Assembly: GCA_002730655.1 (NCBI GenBank)
Contig: PCAT01000057.1
Span: forward strand, 1-11,014
Direction of reading: 5' to 3'
Source: Balneola sp.
GTDB taxonomy: Bacteria > Bacteroidota > Rhodothermia > Balneolales > Balneolaceae
Length of the DNA stretch: 11,014 nucleotides
The translations under genes and the position numbers were made by a program. Position 1 is the first letter of the stretch. Each line of letters begins with the position of its first letter. Positions 1 through 7,486 of this stretch are shown piece by piece. The notes under the pieces are model-generated. The model made no database searches and was not told the origin of the DNA. It saw nothing but the letters and a program-made list of their open reading frames with translations.

Positions 1-1028
1 ATGATATAATTATTGAAAATGAGATCAAAGCCCCGGACTCTGGTGCATTTGATTGGACTGAAGTTCGGCAATTTAATTTAATGTTTAAAACTGCCTTTGG
101 AGCAACTTCATCAGAAGATGATGGAGTGTATCTACGTCCGGAAACAGCACAGGGAATCTTTGTCAATTACAAGAATATACTCGATACATGTCGAGTTTCG
201 GTACCTTTTGGAATCGCACAGACAGGAAAGGCTTTTAGGAACGAAGTAGTAGCTCGCCAATTCGTATTTCGCATGCGGGAATTTGAACAAATGGAAATGC
301 AATATTTTGTTGAACCTGGAACCGATTCAAATGCTTATGGATTATGGAAAAAAAAGAGACTTAGCTGGCATAAAAGAATAGGTATTCGAGAAGAAAATTT
401 ACGATTTTCAGATCATCCTAAAGATAAATTAGCCCATTATGCGCTAGCCGCCGTTGATATTCAGTATAAATTTCCTATTGGTTGGCAAGAAGTTGAAGGT
501 ATCCACAATAGATCTGATTTTGATTTAACCCAACATCAAAAGTTTTCCGGTAAAAAACTGGATTACTTTGACCAGAAGAGTAACAAACGGTACGTCCCTT
601 ATGTAATCGAGACCTCGATTGGGCTTGATCGTTGTACATTGATGGTTCTTTGTGATGCATATCGAGAAGAAGAAGTACATGGTGAAAAGCGTACAGTTCT
701 CAAGATGCATCCAAAATTAGCACCTATTCAAGTAGGAGTGTTTCCGTTGGTAAAAAAACCTGGTCTTCAGGAAGTCGCCCGAAAAATTGAATCAGAATTG
801 ATTGAAGATTACTCTGTGCGTTATGATGAAACGGGTTCAATTGGTAAGCGTTATCGCAGATTAGATGAAGCTGGTACCCCTTTCTGTATCACGGTTGATT
901 TCGACACTATCGAAACAGATGATAAGGTTACCATTCGTTATCGCGATGATATGAGCCAAAAACGTATTCCAGTAAATAAAATAGCATACGCCATCAAAGA
1001 GGGAATGATGGATTGGAAGCCGAGTTGA
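1..1028 (+). CDS. glyS: Glycyl-tRNA synthetase, class II homodimer type (5' end missing)
   Basis: This enzyme charges tRNA-Gly with glycine in the cytoplasm. The reading frame is open from the window edge (first full codon at 3), so the ATG at 81 is internal; about 341 C-terminal residues are visible. Conserved blocks, in order: RQFNLMFKT just before and across position 81; YLRPETAQGIFVNY; the motif 2 region GKAFRNE followed by FRMREFEQME; GWQEVEGIHNRSDFDL, which binds glycine and the adenylate; and the motif 3 region PYVIETSIGLDR with its catalytic Arg. The C-terminal anticodon-binding domain starts near APIQVGVFPL and carries GSIGKRYRRLDEAGTPFC. This is the eukaryote/Thermus-like alpha2 form, not the alpha2beta2 GlyQ/GlyS form. 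The absence of cysteines in the visible N-terminal part is noted as a finding. The gene converges with sodC. The symbol follows common usage for the single-chain enzyme. Confidence 0.96.
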   Translation, partial: DIIIENEIKAPDSGAFDWTEVRQFNLMFKTAFGATSSEDDGVYLRPETAQGIFVNYKNILDTCRVSVPFGIAQTGKAFRNEVVARQFVFRMREFEQMEMQYFVEPGTDSNAYGLWKKKRLSWHKRIGIREENLRFSDHPKDKLAHYALAAVDIQYKFPIGWQEVEGIHNRSDFDLTQHQKFSGKKLDYFDQKSNKRYVPYVIETSIGLDRCTLMVLCDAYREEEVHGEKRTVLKMHPKLAPIQVGVFPLVKKPGLQEVARKIESELIEDYSVRYDETGSIGKRYRRLDEAGTPFCITVDFDTIETDDKVTIRYRDDMSQKRIPVNKIAYAIKEGMMDWKPS

Positions 1029-1111
1029 TCCTTATATTTTTTTATAGAGTGTAGGTTTCAATCTGTTTTATTCAACATAACTAGATTGAAGTAACGAAAA
1101 AAATATGCTCT
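1029..1111. other. Convergent intergenic gap with AT-rich hairpin
   Basis: This 83-nt gap separates the stop codons of the convergent glyS and sodC genes. It contains an 8-bp inverted repeat, TTCAATCT at 1057-1064 and AGATTGAA at 1083-1090, with an 18-nt loop. On neither strand is the stem followed directly by a T-run: A-runs or T-runs lie at 1037-1043 and 1097-1103, but on the wrong side or too far away. It may act as a weak bidirectional terminator, but it is not a canonical one. Confidence 0.3.
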
Positions 1112-1642
1112 TTATTTTTGGATTCCTATAACACCACAACCAACTCGTGGGCCTGATGCTCCTGAAGGCTGTGATTCTAGATCGTCTTCTCCATCATGAA
1201 CTATTATCCCACGACCAATTATTTCATCCATCACTATTACTTCATCTATGTAATCTCTAAGGCCAATTCCATTTTCATTTACTTCCAAATTACCCATCGC
1301 TCCCATATGGCGTTCTAAAGATTTTGGAGAACCATGCTCAAACCCATAGGGATTTAAATGCCCTCCAGCTGACGTTCCGTCAATTGCAGTACAATCTCCG
1401 AATGTATGAATGTGAAAACCATGCTTCTCTCCGGTGAGTCCATATACTTCTGCTTTAACATGTACTCCTTTTTCAGTTTGTTGAAAATAAGCAATTCCTG
1501 AAACGTTACTATCATTTATGGGATTTATGACAGCAATTGCTTTATAAAATGAAGGAGTATTTCCCTCATCTTGAACTTTATCTACATTTGTACAATTAGT
1601 TGTACTTATAATTAGAGCAAAGGTTATTACTAAATATTTCAT
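1112..1642 (-). CDS. sodC: Cu/Zn superoxide dismutase-like protein, putative lipoprotein, zinc-ligand Asp missing
   Basis: A 176-residue member of the SodC family, which dismutates superoxide in the periplasm or at the cell surface. A hydrophobic N-terminus (residues 1-16) ends at Cys17 in STTNC, a loose lipobox, so it may be a lipoprotein. Copper ligands are present: His77 and His79 in GFHIHTFGDC, bridging His95 in GGHLNP, and His149 in IIVHDGEDD. Cys84 and Cys169 can form the conserved disulfide, Arg166 is the active-site guide, and Asp153 sits at the secondary-bridge position. Zinc ligands His103 and His112 are present, but the fourth ligand, normally Asp in HxGDLGN, is Ala115 (HMGAMGN). 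Activity is therefore probable but zinc binding is doubtful. The gene starts 23 nt after the acyltransferase stop with no Shine-Dalgarno sequence and is probably last in that operon. Confidence 0.9.
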   Translation of the reverse strand: MKYLVITFALIISTTNCTNVDKVQDEGNTPSFYKAIAVINPINDSNVSGIAYFQQTEKGVHVKAEVYGLTGEKHGFHIHTFGDCTAIDGTSAGGHLNPYGFEHGSPKSLERHMGAMGNLEVNENGIGLRDYIDEVIVMDEIIGRGIIVHDGEDDLESQPSGASGPRVGCGVIGIQK

Positions 1643-1665
1643 TGTTTTGATGATATTATTTTTAA

Positions 1666-2940
1666 TTACAAAAGCACCTTTTGACGAAATTCGTTCAAAG
1701 ATTCTATTCCTTTAATAAAGGTTTGATAAGCCTCTGGATGCTCTAATTTAAGTATGTTTAGTTTATTATTGATGGAGGATTCTACAAAAAGACAATTGGC
1801 ATTTTTAAAATAAACTGATGTGAAAATACTAAGTATTGCATAAGCCAATATATATATAGCCGATATACTTGAGATCCAAAGTGTAAGTGAAATCATTAGC
1901 CACCAAATTGGAAAGATTAGTAGCCCAAGCATGTATTTAGCAGTAGCATCAAAAGTGGGATCTTTAATTTTATTTTGAAGAATCTTTTTGATGGGTTGAT
2001 ATGGAATAATGTTGTTTATCCAACTAAATAAATAAAATGGGAATAATGATAACCAAAATACCCAGGGTCTTTTTCTTCCATGTATGGTTTTAATTGATAT
2101 GTCATGAGTATTACTTATCTGAACTACTTGCTTTCCCAATTCAATTAATTCAGGGGTTAATTGATTACTTAATTCTTTAACTTTTTCGTTGATTTTTGTT
2201 GGATCTAAGTATTTTTTTTCATCATTCTCTAAATCTGTAAGTATGACTTGCATTGCTGGATATTGGTCCATATTAGGGATATGCATCACAGTTTTTTTCA
2301 TTTGATCAGAAACATCACTTCTTAACTGATTAGCAGCTTTTCTTTTGTCCGTTTCATAGATTCCTTTATATTTTTTTACTGAGATAGGCTTACCATATAC
2401 AATTCGAACATCATTTCTCGATCTTCGATGTTCAGTGTAATTTATCCCCACTGGTAAGATTTGAAGATCTAACTCCCAATTATATTTTAACTCGGCATCA
2501 AAAGCGATTCTCGTAAATCCTTTATTAAGGGGTCGTATTCTTCTTCTCAAGTCATGACTCGCTTCAGGAAAAATCAACACTGAATGTTTATCTTTTAAAT
2601 ATTTAATACAAAGTTCAAAAATAGCATTATTCTTGGTAACAGAACTAAGCCCATCCCTTACTCTATACACTGGTAACATGTTTAAACTGCGAAGAAACCA
2701 GCTTATGAATTTTGTTGAAAATGCATCAGATCTTGTAAGAGCAAATAGGGTGCCTGGTAAATAACCTTCAATCAATAATGCATCTATAAGTGCATTTTGA
2801 TGGTTGGGTGTAATTAGAATCGGTTTTCCTTTTGGCAGATTCTCTTTACCAATAACTTTTATATTTTTGTAAAAAAGTAAGAGTCCAGTTTTAACAACAA
2901 TATATCGCCAAAAATTATACCATAGATAGTTTTTACGCAT
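1666..2940 (-). CDS. Membrane-anchored PlsC-like glycerolipid acyltransferase
   Basis: A 424-residue lysophospholipid/glycerol-phosphate acyltransferase-family protein, expected to move an acyl chain to a glycerol-phosphate or lysolipid acceptor at the inner membrane. The catalytic His47 lies in PNHQNALID, but Asp53 follows after five residues (H-x5-D) rather than the usual four. A motif II region with Arg lies at about 70-93, the motif III region is FPEASHD at 124-130 followed by RRRIRPLNKGF, and motif IV is LPVGINY at 162-168. The C-terminal third has hydrophobic spans at about 293-313 and, as a likely pair, 337-378, so the protein is much longer than PlsC itself (about 245 residues). The spacing resembles the yeast Gpt2/Sct1-type acyltransferases (family recollection). 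The exact substrate cannot be read from sequence. Its ATG (2938-2940) lies inside the end of the symporter gene. Confidence 0.85.
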   Translation of the reverse strand: MRKNYLWYNFWRYIVVKTGLLLFYKNIKVIGKENLPKGKPILITPNHQNALIDALLIEGYLPGTLFALTRSDAFSTKFISWFLRSLNMLPVYRVRDGLSSVTKNNAIFELCIKYLKDKHSVLIFPEASHDLRRRIRPLNKGFTRIAFDAELKYNWELDLQILPVGINYTEHRRSRNDVRIVYGKPISVKKYKGIYETDKRKAANQLRSDVSDQMKKTVMHIPNMDQYPAMQVILTDLENDEKKYLDPTKINEKVKELSNQLTPELIELGKQVVQISNTHDISIKTIHGRKRPWVFWLSLFPFYLFSWINNIIPYQPIKKILQNKIKDPTFDATAKYMLGLLIFPIWWLMISLTLWISSISAIYILAYAILSIFTSVYFKNANCLFVESSINNKLNILKLEHPEAYQTFIKGIESLNEFRQKVLL

Positions 2941-3859
2941 TTGAAAATAATTTTTTTATACTACTTTTACCTGTGGACCAATACCAGCTCATTATGAAAC
3001 CTATAATTATATGCCAAATTCCCCACCAGGCAGCAATTAATGCCATACCACCTAATGAACCAAAAAAACTAAAGATAAGTAAAAGTCCGAGTCCAGAATT
3101 CTGTATACCCGTTTCTATAGCTATAGATTTACAATCGGGTGCAGGTAAATTGGATAGCTTCCCTAAGCTATAACCTCCTAGTAGTGCTAGGAGATTATGC
3201 AAAAAAACTAAGCCAATAACTAAATGAACATAACCCAAGAAATGTTCAAAATTCAAACTGAAAGCGACTATTACAAAACTCCCAAAAAAAACTATTCCAA
3301 ATCGTTTAATCCAACTGGTCCATTGCAGCGCATAGTTTTCTGCATAATGACTTGCAAGCATTCCCAATATAAGTGGGATACCTAAAATTAACCCAACAAT
3401 TTGAAATACTTGAAATAAGTCGACCTGAATTTCTCGAAGTATGTCAGCTGTCGGAGGATATAAACTAGCCCAAAATGTAAAATTCAAAGGTGTGGCGAGG
3501 ACAGCTAGCAAGGTGGCAATGGCTGTAAGGCTGATAGAAAGAGCTGTATTACCTCCTGCTAACTGGGAAAAAAAATTTGAAATATTTCCTCCTGGACAAG
3601 CCGCAACCATCATCATTCCCAAAGCAAAACTAGGGTAGGGTTCCAACAGCCAAATAAGGACAAAGGTAATAGCTGGTAGAAATAAAAATTGGGAAATAAA
3701 ACCCGTAATAACTCCTTTAGGCTGTTTTGCTATGGCTTTAAAATGGGAGATTTTTAGTTCTAAAGCTATCCCAAACATGATTATGGCCAGAGATATATTC
3801 ATAACCATAAGTCCGCCACCGCCAATGTTCAGTTGAAGAGCATCTATTGTTTCGTTCAT
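2933..3859 (-). CDS. Bile acid:sodium symporter (BASS/ASBT) family transporter
   Basis: A 308-residue polytopic membrane protein that is hydrophobic almost throughout, consistent with about ten transmembrane helices. The family signature CPGGNISN is at residues 88-95, followed by LAGGNTALSISLT at 100-112. A second conserved block, IETGIQNSGLG at 248-258, supplies Glu249 and Gln253 at the positions of the sodium-2 site ligands of ASBT homologues; Gln57 sits near another conserved Gln. These features support sodium-coupled uptake of an organic anion. Bacterial members often carry pantoate, keto acids or other carboxylates rather than bile acids, and the cargo here is unknown. Its last codons overlap the acyltransferase start by 8 nt, and it is probably first in a three-gene unit with the acyltransferase and sodC. 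No clear Shine-Dalgarno sequence precedes the ATG. Confidence 0.9.
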   Translation of the reverse strand: MNETIDALQLNIGGGGLMVMNISLAIIMFGIALELKISHFKAIAKQPKGVITGFISQFLFLPAITFVLIWLLEPYPSFALGMMMVAACPGGNISNFFSQLAGGNTALSISLTAIATLLAVLATPLNFTFWASLYPPTADILREIQVDLFQVFQIVGLILGIPLILGMLASHYAENYALQWTSWIKRFGIVFFGSFVIVAFSLNFEHFLGYVHLVIGLVFLHNLLALLGGYSLGKLSNLPAPDCKSIAIETGIQNSGLGLLLIFSFFGSLGGMALIAAWWGIWHIIIGFIMSWYWSTGKSSIKKLFSNA

Positions 3860-3966
3860 CGAGGAAAAGTACTGAATTACAAGCTAAGCTGCATAAATGC
3901 AAAACATTTCTCATTGGTACAAACGGTACAATTAATAGAGTAACTAAATGATAATTTCACGAAGCC
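3860..3966 (-). promoter_or_regulatory. Upstream region of the symporter operon with 9-nt-spaced direct repeat
   Basis: This 107-nt gap lies between the tsaD stop and the symporter start, the likely place for a promoter. On the plus strand it holds the direct repeat GGTACAA at 3916-3922 and 3925-3931 (9-nt period), which also forms an imperfect dyad because GTAC is palindromic. A short inverted repeat TGCAT/ATGCA lies at 3890-3901. I could not find a convincing -7 element of the Bacteroidota type (TAnnTTTG) or a sigma70 pair, nor a T-tailed terminator for tsaD. Confidence 0.25.
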
Positions 3967-4980
3967 TTAAATAGGTTGAACAGAATATGGATGAATTCCA
4001 AAACCTTCCTCTAATCGTTGCTGACTACTAATACTAGGCTCTTTCTGTAGCATCACCCTTGCCGTAGCAGCTATCATTGCGGCATTATCAGTGCAGTAGG
4101 ATAACGAGGGTTTATATATGGTGAAGTTATTTTTTCCTGCCATTGCGGCTACTTTTTCTCTCAGCATTGAGTTTGCTGAGACCCCACCGGCCATCACTGC
4201 TCGAGGGATAGAATGTGCCTGCATAGCCCGCTCTAGTTTTGTAACCAGCACCTCGGTAATAGCATGGCTTACACTTGCGCAAATATTGTTAAGGTTTTGT
4301 GTTATAAATGCGTCATTTTTACTTTGGAGATAGTATAAAACACTGGTTTTAAGACCAGAAAAACTAAATTCTAATCCTTCTCGCATAAGACCTTTTGGAA
4401 ATTCATGGAAGTAGGGGTTTCCTTCCCGAGATAATACATCTATTTTAGGACCTGCGGGATAGTTTAGACCTAAGAGTTTACCAATTTTATCAAAGGCTTC
4501 GCCAGCGGCATCGTCTCTTGTTTGACTAATAATTTCTGGGATATATGGACCACTAAGCTTACTCAACTGTGTGTGACCTCCTGACACAGTTAAGGCTATC
4601 AATGGAAATTCAAGGTTATGCTCAATGGTATTGGCAAAAATATGCGCATCCATATGATTTATACCCATCAAAGGAATCTGGTGAGCTAGGGACAATCCTT
4701 TGGCAAAACTTAAGCCAACTAACAATGAGCCCATAAGGCCAGGGCCTTGTGTAGCGGCAATTAAGTCAATGTCTTGTATACTGAGTTTAGCTTCTGTTAA
4801 CGCTTGTTTGACTGTTTGACTAATAGTACGGTGATGGGCTCTAGAAGCGAGTTCAGGAACTACTCCACCGAATTGAACATGAATAGATTGAGAGGCAATG
4901 ACATTAGACAACACTCCAGTCTCATTTAAAATTGAAGCGGCAGTGTCGTCACAAGAAGATTCGATGCCAAGAATATTCAA
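3967..4980 (-). CDS. tsaD: tRNA N6-adenosine threonylcarbamoyltransferase TsaD
   Basis: A complete 337-residue TsaD (Kae1/Gcp/YgjD family). With TsaB and TsaE it transfers the threonylcarbamoyl group from threonylcarbamoyl-AMP to A37 of ANN-decoding tRNAs (t6A) in the cytoplasm. Visible motifs: N-terminal LGIESSCDDTAASI (ASKHA phosphate-1 region); the metal-binding HxxxH as His109 and His113 in NHMDAH; VSGGHTQL at 132-139; AGEAFDKIGKLLGL at 159-172; FSFSGLKTS at 205-213; AGGVSANS at 264-271; and CTDNAAMIA at 296-304 with the metal-ligand Asp298. The start codon is TTG (4978-4980), chosen because the protein then begins exactly where family members do and no in-frame ATG fits. It lies 7 nt after the dnaK stop with no Shine-Dalgarno sequence, suggesting reinitiation after dnaK translation. 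Confidence 0.97.
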   Translation of the reverse strand: MNILGIESSCDDTAASILNETGVLSNVIASQSIHVQFGGVVPELASRAHHRTISQTVKQALTEAKLSIQDIDLIAATQGPGLMGSLLVGLSFAKGLSLAHQIPLMGINHMDAHIFANTIEHNLEFPLIALTVSGGHTQLSKLSGPYIPEIISQTRDDAAGEAFDKIGKLLGLNYPAGPKIDVLSREGNPYFHEFPKGLMREGLEFSFSGLKTSVLYYLQSKNDAFITQNLNNICASVSHAITEVLVTKLERAMQAHSIPRAVMAGGVSANSMLREKVAAMAGKNNFTIYKPSLSYCTDNAAMIAATARVMLQKEPSISSQQRLEEGFGIHPYSVQPI

Positions 4981-4987
4981 GACAAGT

Positions 4988-6928
4988 TTACTTATCCTTG
5001 TCGTCTTCGTCGACTACTTCAAAATCAGCGTCAATGGCATCATCATCATTAGAAGCAGTGCTTTCACCCCCATCTACCGCATCGTTTTCGGTTCCTGCGC
5101 TACCGGCAGCAGCTTCCGCCTCAGCTTGGGATGCTGCATAAATCTCTTGGGAAGCTCCTGCCCAAGCGGTATTTACTTCTTCCATGGCTGCATCGAGCGC
5201 GTCTAAATCCTCGGCTTTGTGTACTTCTTCAAGTTTGGCAACTGCGTCTTCTATGGCCTTCTTGTTGTCCTCTGAAATTTTATCTGAATACTCTTCAAGC
5301 TGTTTCTTGGTCGAAAAGATTAACCCATCTGCTTGATTCATCTTTTCTACTTTTTTGCGAAGTTTTTTATCCTCATCTTCATGTTCTTTGGCAGCTTGCT
5401 TCATTTTTTCAATTTCCTCGTCAGATAATCCAGAAGAAGATTCAATACGAATAGTTTGCTCTTTACCCGTACCTTTGTCTTTGGCAACTATATTGAGTAC
5501 TCCATTAGCATCTAAGTCAAACGTCACCTCAATTTGTGGCATACCTCGCGGCGCAGGCGGAATACCATCTAAATGAAAACGACCTAAAGTCCGGTTGGCT
5601 GCAGCTTGGGCACGCTCGCCTTGAAGAACATGAATCTCTACACTGCTCTGGTTATCTGCTGCAGTTGAAAATACTTGAGATTTTGATGTTGGAATCGTGC
5701 TGTTAGACTCAATAAGTGGAGTCATCACACCTCCGAGGGTTTCAATCCCTAAGGTAAGCGGAGTCACGTCTAGTAAGACAACATCATCTACCTCGCCGGT
5801 TAGAACTCCACCTTGAATAGCAGCTCCTACAGCCACAACTTCGTCAGGGTTTACCCCTTTACTCGGATCTTTTCCAAAGAATCCTTTTACAGCTTCTTGA
5901 ATGCGAGGAATTCGAGTTGAACCACCAACTAAGATTACTTGATCGATGTCGTTTTTCTTTAAGCCAGCATCCTTTAGAGCTTGTTCACAAGGCTTAATTG
6001 AACGCTTCACCAGATCATCTACAAGTTGTTCAAATTTTGAGCGACTTAGATCGACGTTTATGTGCTTTGGTCCTTCTTGGGTGGCTGTGATAAACGGAAG
6101 GTTAATGGTTGTTTTTTGTGAACTAGATAATTCGATTTTGGCTTTTTCTGCAGCATCTTTCAATCGTTGCATTGCCATTGCATCGGTTCTCAAATCAATG
6201 CCATCTGTATTTTTAAATTCATCGGCTAAGAAGTCAATAATACGTTGGTCAAAGTCATCACCACCCAAATGCGTATCACCATTCGTCGACTTAACTTCAA
6301 AAACTCCATCACCTAAATCAAGTATAGAAACATCAAAAGTACCTCCACCTAAGTCATACACTACGATAGTCTGGTCGGAATCTTTCTTGTCTAAACCATA
6401 AGCCAATGCTGCCGCTGTAGGTTCGTTGATAATTCTTTTTACTTCTAATCCAGCTACTTTACCAGCCTCTTGGGTAGCTTTACGTTGAGCATCATTAAAA
6501 TATGCTGGTACGGTGATTACTGCTTCGGTAACTTTCTCACCTAGATACTCTTCAGCAGTTTGTTTCATTTTTTGAAGCACCATTGCCGAAATTTCCTGAG
6601 GTGCATACTTACGATCATCTATTTCTACACGTGCCGTTTTGTCTTCTCCCTTAACCACTTTGTAGGCAACTTGCTTGGTTTCGCCAGATACTTCGTTGAA
6701 CATGCGCCCCATGAACCTCTTTACAGAGGCAATTGTTTTATCCGGATTGGTAATGGCCTGACGTTTAGCAGGAGCTCCTACCATACGCTCGCCGTCTTTT
6801 GCAAAAGCTACTACTGACGGGGTGGTTCGTCCGCCTTCTGCGTTTTGAATAACAACCGGTTCATTGCCTTCCATTACTGAAACACAAGAGTTGGTCGTTC
6901 CTAAATCTATTCCAATTATTTTTCCCAT
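4988..6928 (-). CDS. dnaK: Chaperone protein DnaK (Hsp70)
   Basis: A complete 646-residue Hsp70 that binds exposed hydrophobic segments in an ATP-dependent cycle with DnaJ and GrpE partners. The nucleotide-binding domain starts with IGIDLGTTNSCV (5-16); the catalytic Lys70 is in VKRFMGR, and DLGGGTFDVS (192-201) gives Thr197, the equivalent of the E. coli autophosphorylated Thr199. The hydrophobic interdomain linker is DDVVLLDVTP (381-390). The beta substrate-binding domain runs to about 505, with the conserved LQGERAQAAANRTLGRF block, then the helical lid, an Ala/Glu/Ser-rich segment and the acidic tail ending DADFEVVDEDDKDK. Neither grpE nor dnaJ is adjacent; the neighbours are a small heat shock protein upstream (73-nt gap) and tsaD downstream. 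The ATG follows an A-rich leader without a Shine-Dalgarno sequence. Confidence 0.99.
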   Translation of the reverse strand: MGKIIGIDLGTTNSCVSVMEGNEPVVIQNAEGGRTTPSVVAFAKDGERMVGAPAKRQAITNPDKTIASVKRFMGRMFNEVSGETKQVAYKVVKGEDKTARVEIDDRKYAPQEISAMVLQKMKQTAEEYLGEKVTEAVITVPAYFNDAQRKATQEAGKVAGLEVKRIINEPTAAALAYGLDKKDSDQTIVVYDLGGGTFDVSILDLGDGVFEVKSTNGDTHLGGDDFDQRIIDFLADEFKNTDGIDLRTDAMAMQRLKDAAEKAKIELSSSQKTTINLPFITATQEGPKHINVDLSRSKFEQLVDDLVKRSIKPCEQALKDAGLKKNDIDQVILVGGSTRIPRIQEAVKGFFGKDPSKGVNPDEVVAVGAAIQGGVLTGEVDDVVLLDVTPLTLGIETLGGVMTPLIESNSTIPTSKSQVFSTAADNQSSVEIHVLQGERAQAAANRTLGRFHLDGIPPAPRGMPQIEVTFDLDANGVLNIVAKDKGTGKEQTIRIESSSGLSDEEIEKMKQAAKEHEDEDKKLRKKVEKMNQADGLIFSTKKQLEEYSDKISEDNKKAIEDAVAKLEEVHKAEDLDALDAAMEEVNTAWAGASQEIYAASQAEAEAAAGSAGTENDAVDGGESTASNDDDAIDADFEVVDEDDKDK

Positions 6929-7001
6929 TTCTGTAACTGTTTACTCGTTCGTTGTCATTAAATTTGTTGTAAAGGCGGAGATATGCACAATTTACCTGAC
7001 C

Positions 7002-7445
7002 CTATTGCACAGGTATGTGGGTTACTTCTTCATCGGTACTACCAATTGGAAGCTGAATTGTTAACACTCCATTTCGAAAGCTGGCAGTGATGTTAGTGCC
7101 ATCGGCCCCTTCTGGTATAGCAAAAGAACGTATGAAGGCACCTGATTTTCTTTCACTTCGCTTATAGTGTTCATTATCCGCTAATTCTATCTCTTTCTCT
7201 CCTTGCACGATGAGTACATCCTGCTTGCGAGTAATCGCAATTTCTTTTTTAGTAAGCCCAGGTAAATCTATAATAATGCTAAAGTTTTTGTCCGAAGTAA
7301 TTATGTCAGCTTCGGGGCGAAAATCTTTAGCCTTTGAGGAACTAGGCACTACTCTTTCAACAAAATCATGGAATTCTTGCCCAAATTTGTGTACCTGCTT
7401 TTCTATTTCTTCTCCCAATTCATAAAGGTCAGATGTTCTTTTCAT
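7002..7445 (-). CDS. Hsp20/alpha-crystallin family small heat shock protein
   Basis: A 147-residue ATP-independent holdase that keeps unfolding proteins soluble for later refolding by DnaK. A charged N-terminal arm (1-40) includes a likely helix, ELGEEIEKQVHKF. The alpha-crystallin domain (about 42-134) begins FRPEADIITSD and contains IDLPGLTKKEI, LIVQGEKE, YKRSERKSGAFIRSFAIPE and the diagnostic A-x3-N-G-V-L motif as ASFRNGVL (121-128). The C-terminal tail has the IxI/V motif Ile144-Pro-Val146, used for oligomer assembly. The size is typical of the bacterial family. It lies 73 nt upstream of dnaK in the same direction, which fits co-expression of holdase and refolding chaperone; a candidate promoter precedes it. 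Confidence 0.96.
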   Translation of the reverse strand: MKRTSDLYELGEEIEKQVHKFGQEFHDFVERVVPSSSKAKDFRPEADIITSDKNFSIIIDLPGLTKKEIAITRKQDVLIVQGEKEIELADNEHYKRSERKSGAFIRSFAIPEGADGTNITASFRNGVLTIQLPIGSTDEEVTHIPVQ

Positions 7446-7486
7446 AATAGATAGTTTACGTGATTAGATTGAGTTAGAGCAATGAC

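Noticed and set aside
81..1028. ATG at 81 as the start of the synthetase gene
   Set aside because: The same frame is open to the window edge, and the codons before 81 encode the conserved RQFNL block of GlyRS, so this Met is internal.
1057..1090. Inverted repeat between glyS and sodC as a standard terminator
   Set aside because: The stem is AT-rich with an 18-nt loop, and no T-run follows it directly on either strand; kept only as a weak possibility.
4898..5206. Plus-strand ORF of 102 codons opposite tsaD and dnaK
   Set aside because: It is antisense to the strongly conserved end of dnaK and start of tsaD and has no protein-like features of its own.
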